From: Natrialba asiatica DSM 12278 | GTDB taxonomy: Archaea > Halobacteriota > Halobacteria > Halobacteriales > Natrialbaceae | Assembly (NCBI RefSeq): GCF_000337555.1 | Contig: NZ_AOIO01000022.1 | Location: 1-64,000, forward strand | Length of the DNA: 64,000 nucleotides | Direction of reading: 5' to 3' | Shown here: positions 32,876 to 41,349 of the stretch, one piece after another | Layout: each line of letters starts with the position of its first letter | Numbering within the stretch: position 1 is the stretch's first letter | Notes under the pieces: generated by a model | The model's input: only the letters and a program-made list of their open reading frames with translations | Told to the model about the DNA's origin: nothing | Databases searched by the model: none | Position numbers and translations under genes: made by a program

Positions 32876-34387
32876 TCAGTCGTCGGCCGACAGCGTCGGT
32901 CCGTCGAGCGACGGTCGCTGTACGTCGCGATCCGTCTCTTCGCCCTCGATATCGTAGGGGTACTCGCCGGTCACACAGCCCAGACAGAGATCGATGCGGC
33001 CCTTTCCGAGGACTTCAGCAACGGCGTCCGTCGAGAGGTACGCGAGGCTGTCGGCAGCGATCGAATCCCGAATCTCGCCGACCGACTTGTCCGAAGCGAT
33101 GAGTTCCTCGCGGGTCGCCATGTCGATTCCCATGTAACACGGCGCGACGATCTCCGGCGCGCCGATGCGCATGTGGACCTCCTCGGCACCGCAGTCTTTG
33201 AGCAACTGGACGAGTTGCGTCGAGGTCGTTCCCCGCACGATCGAGTCGTCGATGAGCGTGACGGTCTTGCCCTCGACGGTCGATTTGATCGGGTTGAGCT
33301 TCAGGCGAACGGCGCGCTCGCGCTCGTCCTGGGTCGGCATGATGAACGTCCGGCCGACGTAGCGGTTTTTCATCAGTCCCTCGGCGAACTCGACGCCGTC
33401 GTCGTCCTGGTCGCGCGCTTCACCGTCGGCCGTCGTCTCGGTCGCCGCGTCGGCGTAGCCCGACGCGAAGGCGCGTCCCGAGTCGGGAACGGGCATCACG
33501 ACGTCGGTTTCGACGCCGCTTTCCGCCCAGAGCTTGCGGCCCAGATTCCGCCGAGCCTCGTAAACCAGCGTGTCGTCGATGATGCTGTCCGGACGCGCGA
33601 AGTAGACGTGTTCGAAGAAGCAGTGGGCGGTATTGTCCGCCTCGACGAGTTGGTAGGAATCGAATCCGCTGCCGTCCTCACCGAGGACGACGAGTTCACC
33701 GGGCCGAACGTCTCGGACGAGGTCGCCGTCTAAGGTGTCGATCGCGGCGGATTCGGAGGCGAGGATGTAGCCGTCCTCGAGTTCGCCGATACAGAGCGGG
33801 CGATTGCCCTGGGGGTCGCGGACGCCGAGGACGGTGTCGTCGTGGCTGATCGTCAGCGCGTAGGAGCCGTGGATGCGTCCCATCGTGCGTTTGACGGCAC
33901 GAACGAGGTCTTCCTCGAGGAGGTTGCGCGCGAGGTCGTGTGCGATGACCTCGGTGTCGCCGTCGCTCGTGAAGGCGTGGCCGAGGGCGGCGAGTTCGTC
34001 GCGGATCTCGTCGGCGTTGACGAGGTTGCCATTGTGCGAGAGGCCGAGCGAGCCGCTTTTGAACGAGACGGAGAACGGTTGTGCACACGAGGAGTCGACG
34101 GAGCCGGCGGTCGGGTACCGGACGTGGCCGATGCCGGCCGAGCCCGCGAGCGGGTCGAGGTCGTCCTCCCCGAAAACGTCCCCGACGAGGCCCATGTCGA
34201 CGTGGCTGTGTTGCTGGAAGCCGTCGTGGGTGACGATCCCGGCGGACTCCTGGCCGCGGTGCTGGAGTGCGTAGAGCGCGTAGTACAACGGTCGTGCCGC
34301 GTCTCGACCGTCCAGTGAGACGCCGACGACGCCGCACTTTTCGGTCATTCCTGTTCGCCGGGGAGTCTCGCCCCGCCCATCAGTCAT
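32876..34387 (-). CDS. purF: Amidophosphoribosyltransferase
   Basis: This 503-residue enzyme makes 5-phosphoribosylamine from PRPP and glutamine, the first committed step of purine synthesis. An internal MTEKCGVVGVSLDG supplies the catalytic Cys after removal of a short propeptide; the start at 34387 (MTDGRGE) includes that propeptide, while 34348 is the alternative. The glutaminase domain shows LQHRGQESAGI, GHVRYPTAGS and LSHNGNLVNA. The PRT domain has VTLIDDSIVRGTTS. Four Cys (AHCFFEH, APCYMG, and two in LCLGC) match the [4Fe-4S] ligands of Bacillus-type PurF, so it is probably oxygen-sensitive. Divergent from the MutS-like gene. Confidence 0.96.
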   Translation of the reverse strand: MTDGRGETPRRTGMTEKCGVVGVSLDGRDAARPLYYALYALQHRGQESAGIVTHDGFQQHSHVDMGLVGDVFGEDDLDPLAGSAGIGHVRYPTAGSVDSSCAQPFSVSFKSGSLGLSHNGNLVNADEIRDELAALGHAFTSDGDTEVIAHDLARNLLEEDLVRAVKRTMGRIHGSYALTISHDDTVLGVRDPQGNRPLCIGELEDGYILASESAAIDTLDGDLVRDVRPGELVVLGEDGSGFDSYQLVEADNTAHCFFEHVYFARPDSIIDDTLVYEARRNLGRKLWAESGVETDVVMPVPDSGRAFASGYADAATETTADGEARDQDDDGVEFAEGLMKNRYVGRTFIMPTQDERERAVRLKLNPIKSTVEGKTVTLIDDSIVRGTTSTQLVQLLKDCGAEEVHMRIGAPEIVAPCYMGIDMATREELIASDKSVGEIRDSIAADSLAYLSTDAVAEVLGKGRIDLCLGCVTGEYPYDIEGEETDRDVQRPSLDGPTLSADD

Positions 34388-34555
34388 GGTCGTCCATAGG
34401 ACCTCGACCCGATAAAAATCCCCGTGTTTGTGCCTCCCTTCTGGCTGATGGAACGAACATCTATCCATGTATGTGAATATATTGTGAGCACAACGCGGCC
34501 GGTCGGCGCGACCGATGACACAGTATTCAAGCGTATTGACCCGAACACCTTGCGT

Positions 34556-36376
34556 ATGCGACTCGAGGAGTACTGGGGAGTCGGCCCGAAGACGAGGGAG
34601 ACGTTGGTCACGCACTTGGGACGGGAACGCGCGGTCCGCGCGATCGAGAGCGGCGACGTTCGCGAACTCGCGACCGCCGGCCTCGCCCGCGGGCGAGCGA
34701 CCCGCATCCTGCGACGGGCGACCGGCGGCGACGGCATGGACGTTCTGGCGACGAGCGACGCCCGAGCGGCGTACAAGGACCTGCTCGATCTGGCCGTCGA
34801 TCACGCCGTCACGCAGCGTGCGGCCGATCGAATCCGCGTTCTCACGCCGCTTTCCACCCGCGAAGAGATGGAATCGCGACTCGACGACGTGCTCGCGGCC
34901 CGGGACGCCTGGGCCGCCCTCGACGAGGGAGACCGGGACGCCGTCCTCGCGGCCTACGAGCGCTACGACGACCGCGACGAGAGCGAGCGCGCCGCCGTCG
35001 AAACCGCACTCGCGCTGCTCGAGGCCGGCGTCGACTCCGGCCCGTTCGCAACGATCGCCGAACTCGACAGCGAAACGCTCGCGGCGGCCGCCGACGCGCT
35101 TTCGGCCTTCGAGGACGACGGCGGCCGCGGTCGGCTTCGCCGCGGTGCCGACGACGAACTCGATCGGCTCCGCGACGCGCTCGGAACGGTGGAGGACATG
35201 GACGCGAACGCGCTCGAACTGATCGAGGAGTTGCGCTCGGACGGCGTCCGCGACGTGAGCCAGTTCCGCGAGGCCTTCGAGGACCACCTGCTCTCGGAGA
35301 CGGCGGTCACGGTCGAGCAGGTTCGCGACGCGATGCCCACCGACGCGACCGACGCGACGGACTTCGTCGGCGGGACGCTGCGCACGCTGCGCGGCGACCT
35401 CACCGCGGCGATCGACGAACGTGAAGAGCGGGTCGCCGGCGAGTTCAGAGACGCGCTCGAGGACTCCCGGGCGGCCATCGACCAGGCCGTCGAGGCGGTC
35501 GACGACATCGCCTTGCACCTCTCGCTCGCGCGCTTTGCGCTCGCGTACGACTGCACCCGGCCGACGTTCGTCGAGGGCGAATCGGCCGCGGTATCGGTCG
35601 TCGAAGCGCGGAACCTGACGCTCGCGTCGCCAGCGACCGACGCGAACGCCGCACGAACCGAGGGCGAAGAACCGGTTCAGCCGATCACTTACGCGCTCGG
35701 CGACCACGGCGTCACCGATCCGGCTGCCGTCCCCGGGAGCACCGACGCGGCTCCCGACCGCCAGCGCGTCTCCGTCCTCACGGGCGCGAACAGCGGCGGG
35801 AAGACGACCCTGCTCGAAACGCTCTGTCAGGTCGTCCTGCTCGCGTCGATGGGGCTTCCCGTCCCCGCCAAAGGGGCCGAGGTAACGCCCGTCGACTCGC
35901 TCGTCTTCCACCGCCGCCACGCCAGTTTCAACGCCGGCGTGCTCGAGTCGACGCTCCGCTCGATCGTGCCACCGTTGTCCGCCGACGGCCGCACGCTGAT
36001 GCTCGTCGACGAGTTCGAAGCGATCACGGAACCCGGCAGCGCAGCCGACCTGTTACACGGCCTCGTAACGCTGACCGTCGACCGCGACGCCCTCGGCGTG
36101 TTCGTCACGCACCTCGCCGATGACCTGGAGCCGCTGCCGCCCGAAGCCCGCGTCGACGGCATCTTCGCCGAAGGGCTCAATCCCGAACTCGAGTTGCTGG
36201 TCGACTACCAGCCGCGGTTCGATACGGTCGGGCGGTCGACGCCGGAGTTCATCGTCTCGCGTCTGGTTGCGAACGCGGACGACCGCGGGGAGCGAGCGGG
36301 CTTTGAAACGTTGGGTGAGGCGGTCGGGAACGACGTGGTCCAGCGGACGCTGGCCGATGCGCGCTGGAGCGAGTAG
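34556..36376 (+). CDS. MutS-like ATPase with N-terminal helix-hairpin-helix
   Basis: This 606-residue protein has an N-terminal HhH (WGVGPKTRETLVTHLGRERAVRAIESGD). A long helical lever region with many Glu/Arg/Ala follows (residues about 100-350). The MutS-type ABC ATPase has Walker A LTGANSGGKTTLLETLCQ (about residue 410), ASFNAGVLESTLRSIV (signature region) and Walker B LMLVDEFEAITEPGSAADLL followed by the switch His in FVTHLADD. The mismatch-recognition domain I, with its Phe-x-Glu, is absent. This is the archaeal MutS-homologue type seen widely in haloarchaea, probably for recombination or branched DNA rather than mismatch repair. Confidence 0.88.
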   Translation: MRLEEYWGVGPKTRETLVTHLGRERAVRAIESGDVRELATAGLARGRATRILRRATGGDGMDVLATSDARAAYKDLLDLAVDHAVTQRAADRIRVLTPLSTREEMESRLDDVLAARDAWAALDEGDRDAVLAAYERYDDRDESERAAVETALALLEAGVDSGPFATIAELDSETLAAAADALSAFEDDGGRGRLRRGADDELDRLRDALGTVEDMDANALELIEELRSDGVRDVSQFREAFEDHLLSETAVTVEQVRDAMPTDATDATDFVGGTLRTLRGDLTAAIDEREERVAGEFRDALEDSRAAIDQAVEAVDDIALHLSLARFALAYDCTRPTFVEGESAAVSVVEARNLTLASPATDANAARTEGEEPVQPITYALGDHGVTDPAAVPGSTDAAPDRQRVSVLTGANSGGKTTLLETLCQVVLLASMGLPVPAKGAEVTPVDSLVFHRRHASFNAGVLESTLRSIVPPLSADGRTLMLVDEFEAITEPGSAADLLHGLVTLTVDRDALGVFVTHLADDLEPLPPEARVDGIFAEGLNPELELLVDYQPRFDTVGRSTPEFIVSRLVANADDRGERAGFETLGEAVGNDVVQRTLADARWSE

Positions 36377-36422
36377 GGCGGCCGGCGTACGTGATTATCG
36401 AGACCGCGGACCGCAGCGGCCG

Positions 36423-37073
36423 TCAGGGCTCTCGGTCGTCGCCGGCGTCGAACCGAGACGTTCGTTCCGAGGGCCAGTTGTCGGTGTCGAACGCATCCGT
36501 CGTATCTGTCGTATCCGTCGTATCCGTCGTGCTCGATGCGGCGACGCTGCCCGACGGTGCTCGAGCGTCGTGACTGGCCTGTTGCTCGCTTCCGAGATGG
36601 GTGTAGACGATGCCGCCGTACTCCTCGCAAACCCGCGCTTCGAGGTACGCCTGTGCGGCAGGGCGCGCGAGAACACCCATCTCGATGATATCCGTAAGCG
36701 TCGTCTTCGTTGCGCGAAACCAGGTCCTGATCGCAGTGCCGTCGTGCGGGTCGGGTTCGACAATCGCGCCGCGTTCGTCGCCGTGACCATCCCCCCACTC
36801 GAGCCAGCAAACGTGATACGATGAGACGGTATAGCCGGTGGCGGGGTCGGCGAGAAACAGCGCCTCGTGAACGCACGGATCGAGATGAGCGGTCAGAATT
36901 CGGTCGCGGGCGATCGAGTCCGCGAGCAACTCCGACGAGACGGTACCATCGGCGAGTGGCGTCTCAGCGGTAATCTCGTCTGCAAGCGTGAGATCGGTCC
37001 CGCCCCAGTGGCTGTATCGGAGGTCGTAGAGGCGGTCGGGCCGACGGTACGCGACGAGCGCTCTATGCCCCAT
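36423..37073 (-). CDS. DUF6735-like haloarchaeal protein
   Basis: This 216-residue soluble protein starts MGHRALVAYRRPDRLYDLRYSHWGG, which I associate with DUF6735, followed by conserved LDPCVHEALFLADP and YTVSSYHVCWLEWGDG. The C-terminal 50 residues are low complexity, with a TDTTDTTDTT run encoded by four 9-base repeats (36493-36528). No catalytic signature is evident. It converges with the MutS-like gene. Function unknown. Confidence 0.82.
   Translation of the reverse strand: MGHRALVAYRRPDRLYDLRYSHWGGTDLTLADEITAETPLADGTVSSELLADSIARDRILTAHLDPCVHEALFLADPATGYTVSSYHVCWLEWGDGHGDERGAIVEPDPHDGTAIRTWFRATKTTLTDIIEMGVLARPAAQAYLEARVCEEYGGIVYTHLGSEQQASHDARAPSGSVAASSTTDTTDTTDTTDAFDTDNWPSERTSRFDAGDDREP
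36493..36528. repeat. Four tandem copies of a 9-base unit
   Basis: Units GCATCCGTC, GTATCTGTC, GTATCCGTC and GTATCCGTC lie in the DUF6735-like gene. They keep frame and encode the Thr-Asp-Thr repeats near its C-terminus. Confidence 0.8.
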
Positions 37074-37341
37074 TCGATCCCTCCGAACGGGATGGCATGC
37101 TCGCGTCGTTCGCTCCGGTCACCGCATCAACGTTCGTTCCGCACAGATCCGCGCCTTCGCGCTCACGCCAGTGGTCCGGCAGCCGACGGCCACTCGGTTC
37201 GAGATCCATTGCTGGTTCTGGTTCCGTCCCGGTATTTGAACCTCGGGGCGAAAGCCGGGAGTGAACTGATGCGAGAGTCCGCGTGGAACGAGTTCGAAAC
37301 AGCGAGCGACTCCCGGTAGCGGGATCGATTCTATCTGGTTC

Positions 37342-37473
37342 CTATCCGGTTCGGCTCGGCAGCTCCTGAAGGCAGTTCCGACAGAACGTATAGAAATAGT
37401 CGTTCTCCGTCGAGCAGTACGGGCACGGCCCCTGCGGGGCTGGCTCGGTCGATAGACCGGTGGACTCGCGCAT
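37342..37473 (-). CDS. Small zinc-ribbon protein (43 aa)
   Basis: From ATG 37473: MRESTGLSTEPAPQGPCPYC, then STENDYFYTFCRNCLQELPS. The pair CPYC...CRNC, spaced by 11 residues, forms a minimal zinc ribbon or knuckle of the type found in haloarchaeal DUF7577-like proteins. The frame continues upstream to 37548 but that part is less protein-like. Interval 37074-37341 holds no other gene I can support. Such microproteins are abundant in haloarchaea and several affect growth or biofilm, but this one has no known role. Confidence 0.65.
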   Translation of the reverse strand: MRESTGLSTEPAPQGPCPYCSTENDYFYTFCRNCLQELPSRTG

Positions 37474-37646
37474 ATGCGAGCGTCGGTTCGGCCGGCGAAA
37501 AGGATAGCTCCGGCATTCGAAGGGACCGTCAGTAGCAGGGCGTGGCATTCATGAGCGATATCGCCGTCCGTGTAATTCCGTAACAGGAATTCCGTCTCCG
37601 AGTTCACGGAAGCTGCTCCAAGAACTGCAGGAGACCGCGGGAGGAT

Positions 37647-38132
37647 TCAGGACGTTTCAGGGTTGTTGTCGGTATCGTTGGGGCCGTTCGTCGGAGACTG
37701 AACTCGCTCCTCAGCCCGCGCTTTGAGCGCCTCGTTCATCGCCCTGAACCCCCGTTCGAGTTGCTGTTCATCGAACAGGAACGGAACGAGCACCCCACGG
37801 AACGTCTCGCGGTGGAGCAACCTGGTTCGTTCGCCCCCGTCGATCGAATCGAGGTGGAACTCGTGATAGCCGTCGAAGATGAATGGGACTCCGAGTCGGC
37901 CGAGCCAGGCTAACCGGCGGTTCTCCTCGGCAGCGACGACGACCGGCGTAAACGTCATCCCCCGCGATCCGGGCGGCTTAATTCGGACCTCCAACTCTGC
38001 TTCCACCGTCGGGTCTCCTTCGATCGACCGGACGAACGGATTCCACTCGGGGTAGCTGTCGAACTCGAGGAGTACGTCCCAGACGACGGCTGGTGGGGCG
38101 TCGATATCCTCGAATACTTCGATTACGTTCAT
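37647..38132 (-). CDS. SRPBCC (START/Bet v1-like) domain protein
   Basis: This 161-residue protein has a hydrophobic ligand cavity fold: MNVIEVFEDIDAPPAVVWDVLLEFDSYPEWNPFVRSIEGD is the canonical SRPBCC opening (IxAPpevVWxvl, YpeWnP). LAWLGRLGVPFIFDGYHEFHLD and a C-terminal long helix (LERGFRAMNEALKARAEERV) close the fold. An acidic disordered tail ends the protein. The ligand is unknown; similar haloarchaeal proteins are annotated as polyketide cyclase-like. The gene is monocistronic. Confidence 0.88.
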   Translation of the reverse strand: MNVIEVFEDIDAPPAVVWDVLLEFDSYPEWNPFVRSIEGDPTVEAELEVRIKPPGSRGMTFTPVVVAAEENRRLAWLGRLGVPFIFDGYHEFHLDSIDGGERTRLLHRETFRGVLVPFLFDEQQLERGFRAMNEALKARAEERVQSPTNGPNDTDNNPETS

Positions 38133-38526
38133 GGTGGTTGTTACCGTTCCGATTACGTTTCGCGTATCCGATCGTTACTCCGTGAGTATCGGCGCGAGGG
38201 CGTGTCAGTATTCGTCTCGAGCCCGTTCGTAGACTGCCATAACACGCCACTTAGCTATTTGCGTCTGTTAGAGCTATTATAAAACTCCGGGAGACACTCT
38301 CTACAGCCGTCCCAGGGGGAGGATAATCTGTGAAACGTCTCGGAAAAGCTACGAAAAGGATCGATGGCGTCCCGGCGTGATCGAGAGAAGACGGATCCGC
38401 AGTTACGGTCCGTATTGGCGCGGAACGGAGCGTTCGGGAACTGTCTCACCAAGGACACTGCAACCGGGAATCGTCCCGGAACGCGCCGGGCCGACCTATT
38501 TCCCCGCAGTTCGTGTCTATGCTCCT
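38133..38526. other. 394-base intergenic region between divergent genes
   Basis: It lies between the SRPBCC gene (minus) and the SDR gene (plus). A TATA-like TATTATAAAA lies at 38275-38284, far from either start (about 140 and 240 bases), so it may serve an untranslated leader or a small transcript. The open frames here are Arg/Ser-rich and not convincing. Confidence 0.45.
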
Positions 38527-39297
38527 ATGACGAACGTCGCGATCACCGGTGCATCCGGCCGGGTCGGGAGAGAAGCTATCGAGGCGTTTGCAGACCGGGA
38601 AGAGACGCTTACGCTGTTCTCACACAGTGAGTCGGAGGATCTCGAGACGACACCGATCGAAATCTCCGACCGCGAGGCGGTCGCGAACGCACTCGAAGGC
38701 CAGGACGTACTGATCCACCTCGCCGCCAATCCGGACCCGCGCGCCGACTGGGACGCCGTCATGGAGCCAAATATCGAGGGCGTCTACAATATCTATGCCG
38801 CGGCCGTCGAGAACGATCTACGGCGCGTCGTCTTCGCGAGTTCGAATCACGCGGTCAACATGGCGAACACCGTCTCCCCGACGCGACCGGAGTCGACAGT
38901 TGGAAGTCCCGACATCGTTCGGCCCGACGATACCCTCGATCCGGACACCTACTACGGGGTGACTAAGGTGTTCGGCGAAGCGATGGGATCGTACTACGCC
39001 AAGCGTCACGGCCTGGACGTGCTCAACCTCCGGATCGGCTGGCTCCTCACGCGGGATGAACTGCGAGCGGAGGTCGCCGACCGAGACGGTGCCGGCGAAC
39101 GATTCGCCCGCGCGATGTGGCTCAGCCCCGCGGACTGCCGACAACTCATGCGCGTCTCCGTGACGGCCTCGCTCTCGGAAACGCCCCTAACTGCTCACGG
39201 TATTTCGGACAACGCAGAACGATTCCTCTCGCTCTCGGAAACGCTTCTCGAACTGGGTTACCGACCGCAGGACGACTCGGCAGCCGTTCTCGAGTGA
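38527..39297 (+). CDS. NAD-dependent extended SDR, Azf/uronate dehydrogenase-like
   Basis: This 256-residue extended SDR has VAITGASGRVGREAIEAF (NAD-binding), HLAANPDPRADWDAVMEPNIEGVYNIYAAA, the Ser/Asn active-site region in RRVVFASSNHAV, and YYGVTKVFGEAM (YxxxK). The size and the NHAV...YYGVTK layout match uronate dehydrogenases and the archaeal NAD-dependent glucose-6-phosphate dehydrogenase Azf of Haloferax. Azf would feed the oxidative pentose phosphate pathway, a natural partner to the sugar cluster 10 kb away, but specificity cannot be decided by eye. Start ATG 38527. Confidence 0.82.
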   Translation: MTNVAITGASGRVGREAIEAFADREETLTLFSHSESEDLETTPIEISDREAVANALEGQDVLIHLAANPDPRADWDAVMEPNIEGVYNIYAAAVENDLRRVVFASSNHAVNMANTVSPTRPESTVGSPDIVRPDDTLDPDTYYGVTKVFGEAMGSYYAKRHGLDVLNLRIGWLLTRDELRAEVADRDGAGERFARAMWLSPADCRQLMRVSVTASLSETPLTAHGISDNAERFLSLSETLLELGYRPQDDSAAVLE

Positions 39298-39449
39298 GAC
39301 GGTCCCTTGTACCGATTTCTCGTCGCAATCGCAGGGACGGGTCGCGGGTGCTTCGGAACTGCCTGACAGCAGTCCGGGTGAGCCAGTCGCCCCACGGGCA
39401 CCCGCTCCACACGTACGTTTTTATATCGATACGCGAATGTCTTTGCGTG

Positions 39450-39875
39450 ATGGGAAGAGGGAGACGGTCGCTTCCACGGCTCATCGACTACGCACTCGCC
39501 GTCGTCGTGGTGGCCGTTGCAGTGTGTACGTTCACCGGCGTGCCAGAGCCCTACCCAGCATGGCCGACGCTCGGTCCCGTCCCGGTAAATCCCGAACTCG
39601 TGTTCCCGGGGCTGCTGAGCCTGGTCGTGCTGTTACGGCTTCTTACCGACGAGTTCAGTGGCGCAACGCCGATCGTCGGTGTCCTCGGCTCCCTGACGCT
39701 GTTTCTCGCGACGATGAGCGTGTACATTTTGTACGCCGCCGAGGCCGGCGGCGTCTTCGTCGGTGGCGCGTTTACGCTCCTGAGCGGAATCGTCCTCGCG
39801 GCGGTCGTACTCTTGCAGGGAGCCGTTCGCACGGGTCGTCGCTGGCAGCGAACGGCGGACGTTTCCGTCCAGTGA
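39450..39875 (+). CDS. Four-helix membrane protein of unknown function
   Basis: This 141-residue protein has hydrophobic segments LIDYALAVVVVAVAVCTFTG, LVFPGLLSLVVLLRLLT, GVLGSLTLFLATMSVYILYAAE and GGAFTLLSGIVLAAVVLLQGAV, with a basic N-terminus (MGRGRRSLPR) that should stay inside. The ATG at 39450 follows an AT-rich stretch (TTTTTATATCG near 39418-39428), consistent with a leaderless promoter. No motif is recognised. The upstream open frame from 39117 is discarded because it overlaps the SDR gene. Confidence 0.68.
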   Translation: MGRGRRSLPRLIDYALAVVVVAVAVCTFTGVPEPYPAWPTLGPVPVNPELVFPGLLSLVVLLRLLTDEFSGATPIVGVLGSLTLFLATMSVYILYAAEAGGVFVGGAFTLLSGIVLAAVVLLQGAVRTGRRWQRTADVSVQ

Positions 39876-39974
39876 GAAACGCCGGACTCAGCCGGTGTTA
39901 GGCGACGTTGCAACCGTCTTGGGCGTCCCTTTCGGATCGAAAGACCGAATATCGGGACGTTCGTACCGTCTCGT

Positions 39975-40184
39975 ATGTCCACGAAGGTGTCCGACTCCAC
40001 GGGCTACGTGCCGAATCCCCAGATGTCGGCGTTCGGCTACGTGATGGCGGCGGTGCTCGCGGTGTTGCTCTTGCCCGCGCTGCCGATCATCGTTCTGGCG
40101 TGGATCCTCTGGCGCGTCTTCTTCGCGGAGGAGCCCGTCGAGTCGAGCTACAAGGACTGGCGCACAGAGACGCAGAATCAGTAG
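39975..40184 (+). CDS. Small membrane protein (DUF7535-like)
   Basis: This 69-residue protein reads VPNPQMSAFGYVMAAVLAVL, then LLPALPIIVLAWILWRVFFA. A polar N-terminus is followed by two short helices or one re-entrant hairpin separated by Pro, and a charged tail (EEPVESSYKDWRTETQNQ). I recall it as DUF7535, a conserved haloarchaeal family without known function. It stands alone, and its 3' side faces a 29-base tandem repeat. Confidence 0.8.
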   Translation: MSTKVSDSTGYVPNPQMSAFGYVMAAVLAVLLLPALPIIVLAWILWRVFFAEEPVESSYKDWRTETQNQ

Positions 40185-40209
40185 CTGTAGCGGTCCATCC
40201 TCTCTGCTT

Positions 40210-40282
40210 TTACTGGTCACCGCTCACTCGGCCACCGCTTACTGGTCACCGCTCACTCGGCCACCGCTTACTGGTCACCGCT
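40210..40282. repeat. 29-base tandem repeat, about 2.5 copies
   Basis: Two exact copies (40210-40238 and 40239-40267) of a unit starting TTACTGGTCACCGCTCACTC are followed by a partial third. It fills the gap between convergent genes. The copies abut with no spacers, so it is not a CRISPR array. Confidence 0.85.
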
Positions 40283-40288
40283 TGCCGC

Positions 40289-41293
40289 TCACTCGGACAC
40301 CAACGACTCGAGTTCATCCGGCGGCCCGCCCGAAAGTTCATCCCGCTCGTGAGGCGCATCGAACGCCAGATCTGGTCCGCGAGCGACGATCCGGCTCGGG
40401 TTGACGTCCGGATGCGTCGTGTAATAGTGTTCGTTGATGTGGGCCATATTCACCGTCTCGGCGACCCCCGGCGTCTGGTAGAGATCCCGCAGGTACGGCC
40501 AGAGCGCGCTGAACTCGTGGATGGCTTTGACGTTACACATGAAGTGAGTGTGGTAGACCTGGTCGAATCGAATCAGCGTCGTAAACATCGCGATATCGGC
40601 CTCCGTGAGTCGGTCTCCGGCGAGGTATCGCTGCCCTTCGAGCACGTCGTTCCAGTGCTCGAGCGCCGAGAACAGGTCGTCGATGGCCTCGTCGTAGGGC
40701 TCTTGCTCCGTGGCGAAACCGGCGCGATAGACGCCGTTGTTGATCGGATCGTAGATCTCGTCGATGATTCGGTCGACTTCGTCACGGTAGCCGTCGGGGT
40801 AGAGGTCGACATCGCGTGGAGCCAGGTCGTCGAACGCGGTATCGAGCATCCGCATGATCTCCGCGGACTCGTTGTTGACGATGGTGTCTTCCTGTGTGTC
40901 CCAGAGAACCGGCACCGTCACTCGGCAGGTCGCGTTCGGATCGGCCCGCACGTACAGTTCGCGCAAGTAATCGGCATCGTGGACGTGATCGCGCGTACAG
41001 CCGTCCTTGTCGGGTGTGAACTGCCAGCCGCCCGCCTCGCGGTAGGGATCGACAACGGAGACCGAGATGGCATCTTCGAGTCCCTTCAGTGCGCGTGTCA
41101 CGAGCGTTCGGTGCGCCCACGGGCACGCGTAGGAGACGTACAAATGGTAGCGGTCAGCCGCCGGCTGAAATCGCGCGTCGGGATCGTCGCGAACCCGGTC
41201 CCGGAACGTGGTCTCGTGGCGAGTAAACGCTCCCTCGTCGTCGGTCGATTCGGACGCATCGGTTCGCCACTCGCCGTCGACGAGCATGTTCAT
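40289..41293 (-). CDS. Glutathionyl-hydroquinone reductase-like (Xi-class glutathione S-transferase)
   Basis: This 334-residue protein has the ECM4/YqjG layout. The N-terminal thioredoxin-like domain carries the catalytic Cys in LYVSYACPWAHRTL, followed by VPVLWDTQEDTIVNNESAEIMRML (the cis-Pro and ligand-binding Glu-Ser pair). An all-helical C-terminal domain then has YLAGDRLTEADIAMFTTLIRFDQVYHTHFMCN. Such enzymes reduce glutathionyl-hydroquinones. Haloarchaea usually make gamma-glutamylcysteine rather than glutathione, so the thiol partner probably differs. Start ATG 41293. Confidence 0.92.
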   Translation of the reverse strand: MNMLVDGEWRTDASESTDDEGAFTRHETTFRDRVRDDPDARFQPAADRYHLYVSYACPWAHRTLVTRALKGLEDAISVSVVDPYREAGGWQFTPDKDGCTRDHVHDADYLRELYVRADPNATCRVTVPVLWDTQEDTIVNNESAEIMRMLDTAFDDLAPRDVDLYPDGYRDEVDRIIDEIYDPINNGVYRAGFATEQEPYDEAIDDLFSALEHWNDVLEGQRYLAGDRLTEADIAMFTTLIRFDQVYHTHFMCNVKAIHEFSALWPYLRDLYQTPGVAETVNMAHINEHYYTTHPDVNPSRIVARGPDLAFDAPHERDELSGGPPDELESLVSE

Positions 41294-41349
41294 GGGGGCT
41301 GTACTCGGGCGAGCCCTAAAGGGGACTCGCCGAGACGGCAGACCGGCGA

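Noticed and set aside
32876-35920. A 1014-codon minus-strand frame covering PurF and much of the MutS-like gene
   Set aside because: Only the part below 34387 is PurF. The rest is an antisense shadow of the plus-strand MutS-like gene, as often happens in GC-rich DNA.
37119-37607. A 162-codon minus-strand frame
   Set aside because: It overlaps the small zinc-ribbon gene in another frame and reads as Arg/Ser/Pro-rich noise.
40210-40282. CRISPR array
   Set aside because: The repeat units abut with no spacers and no cas genes are near. It is a plain tandem repeat.
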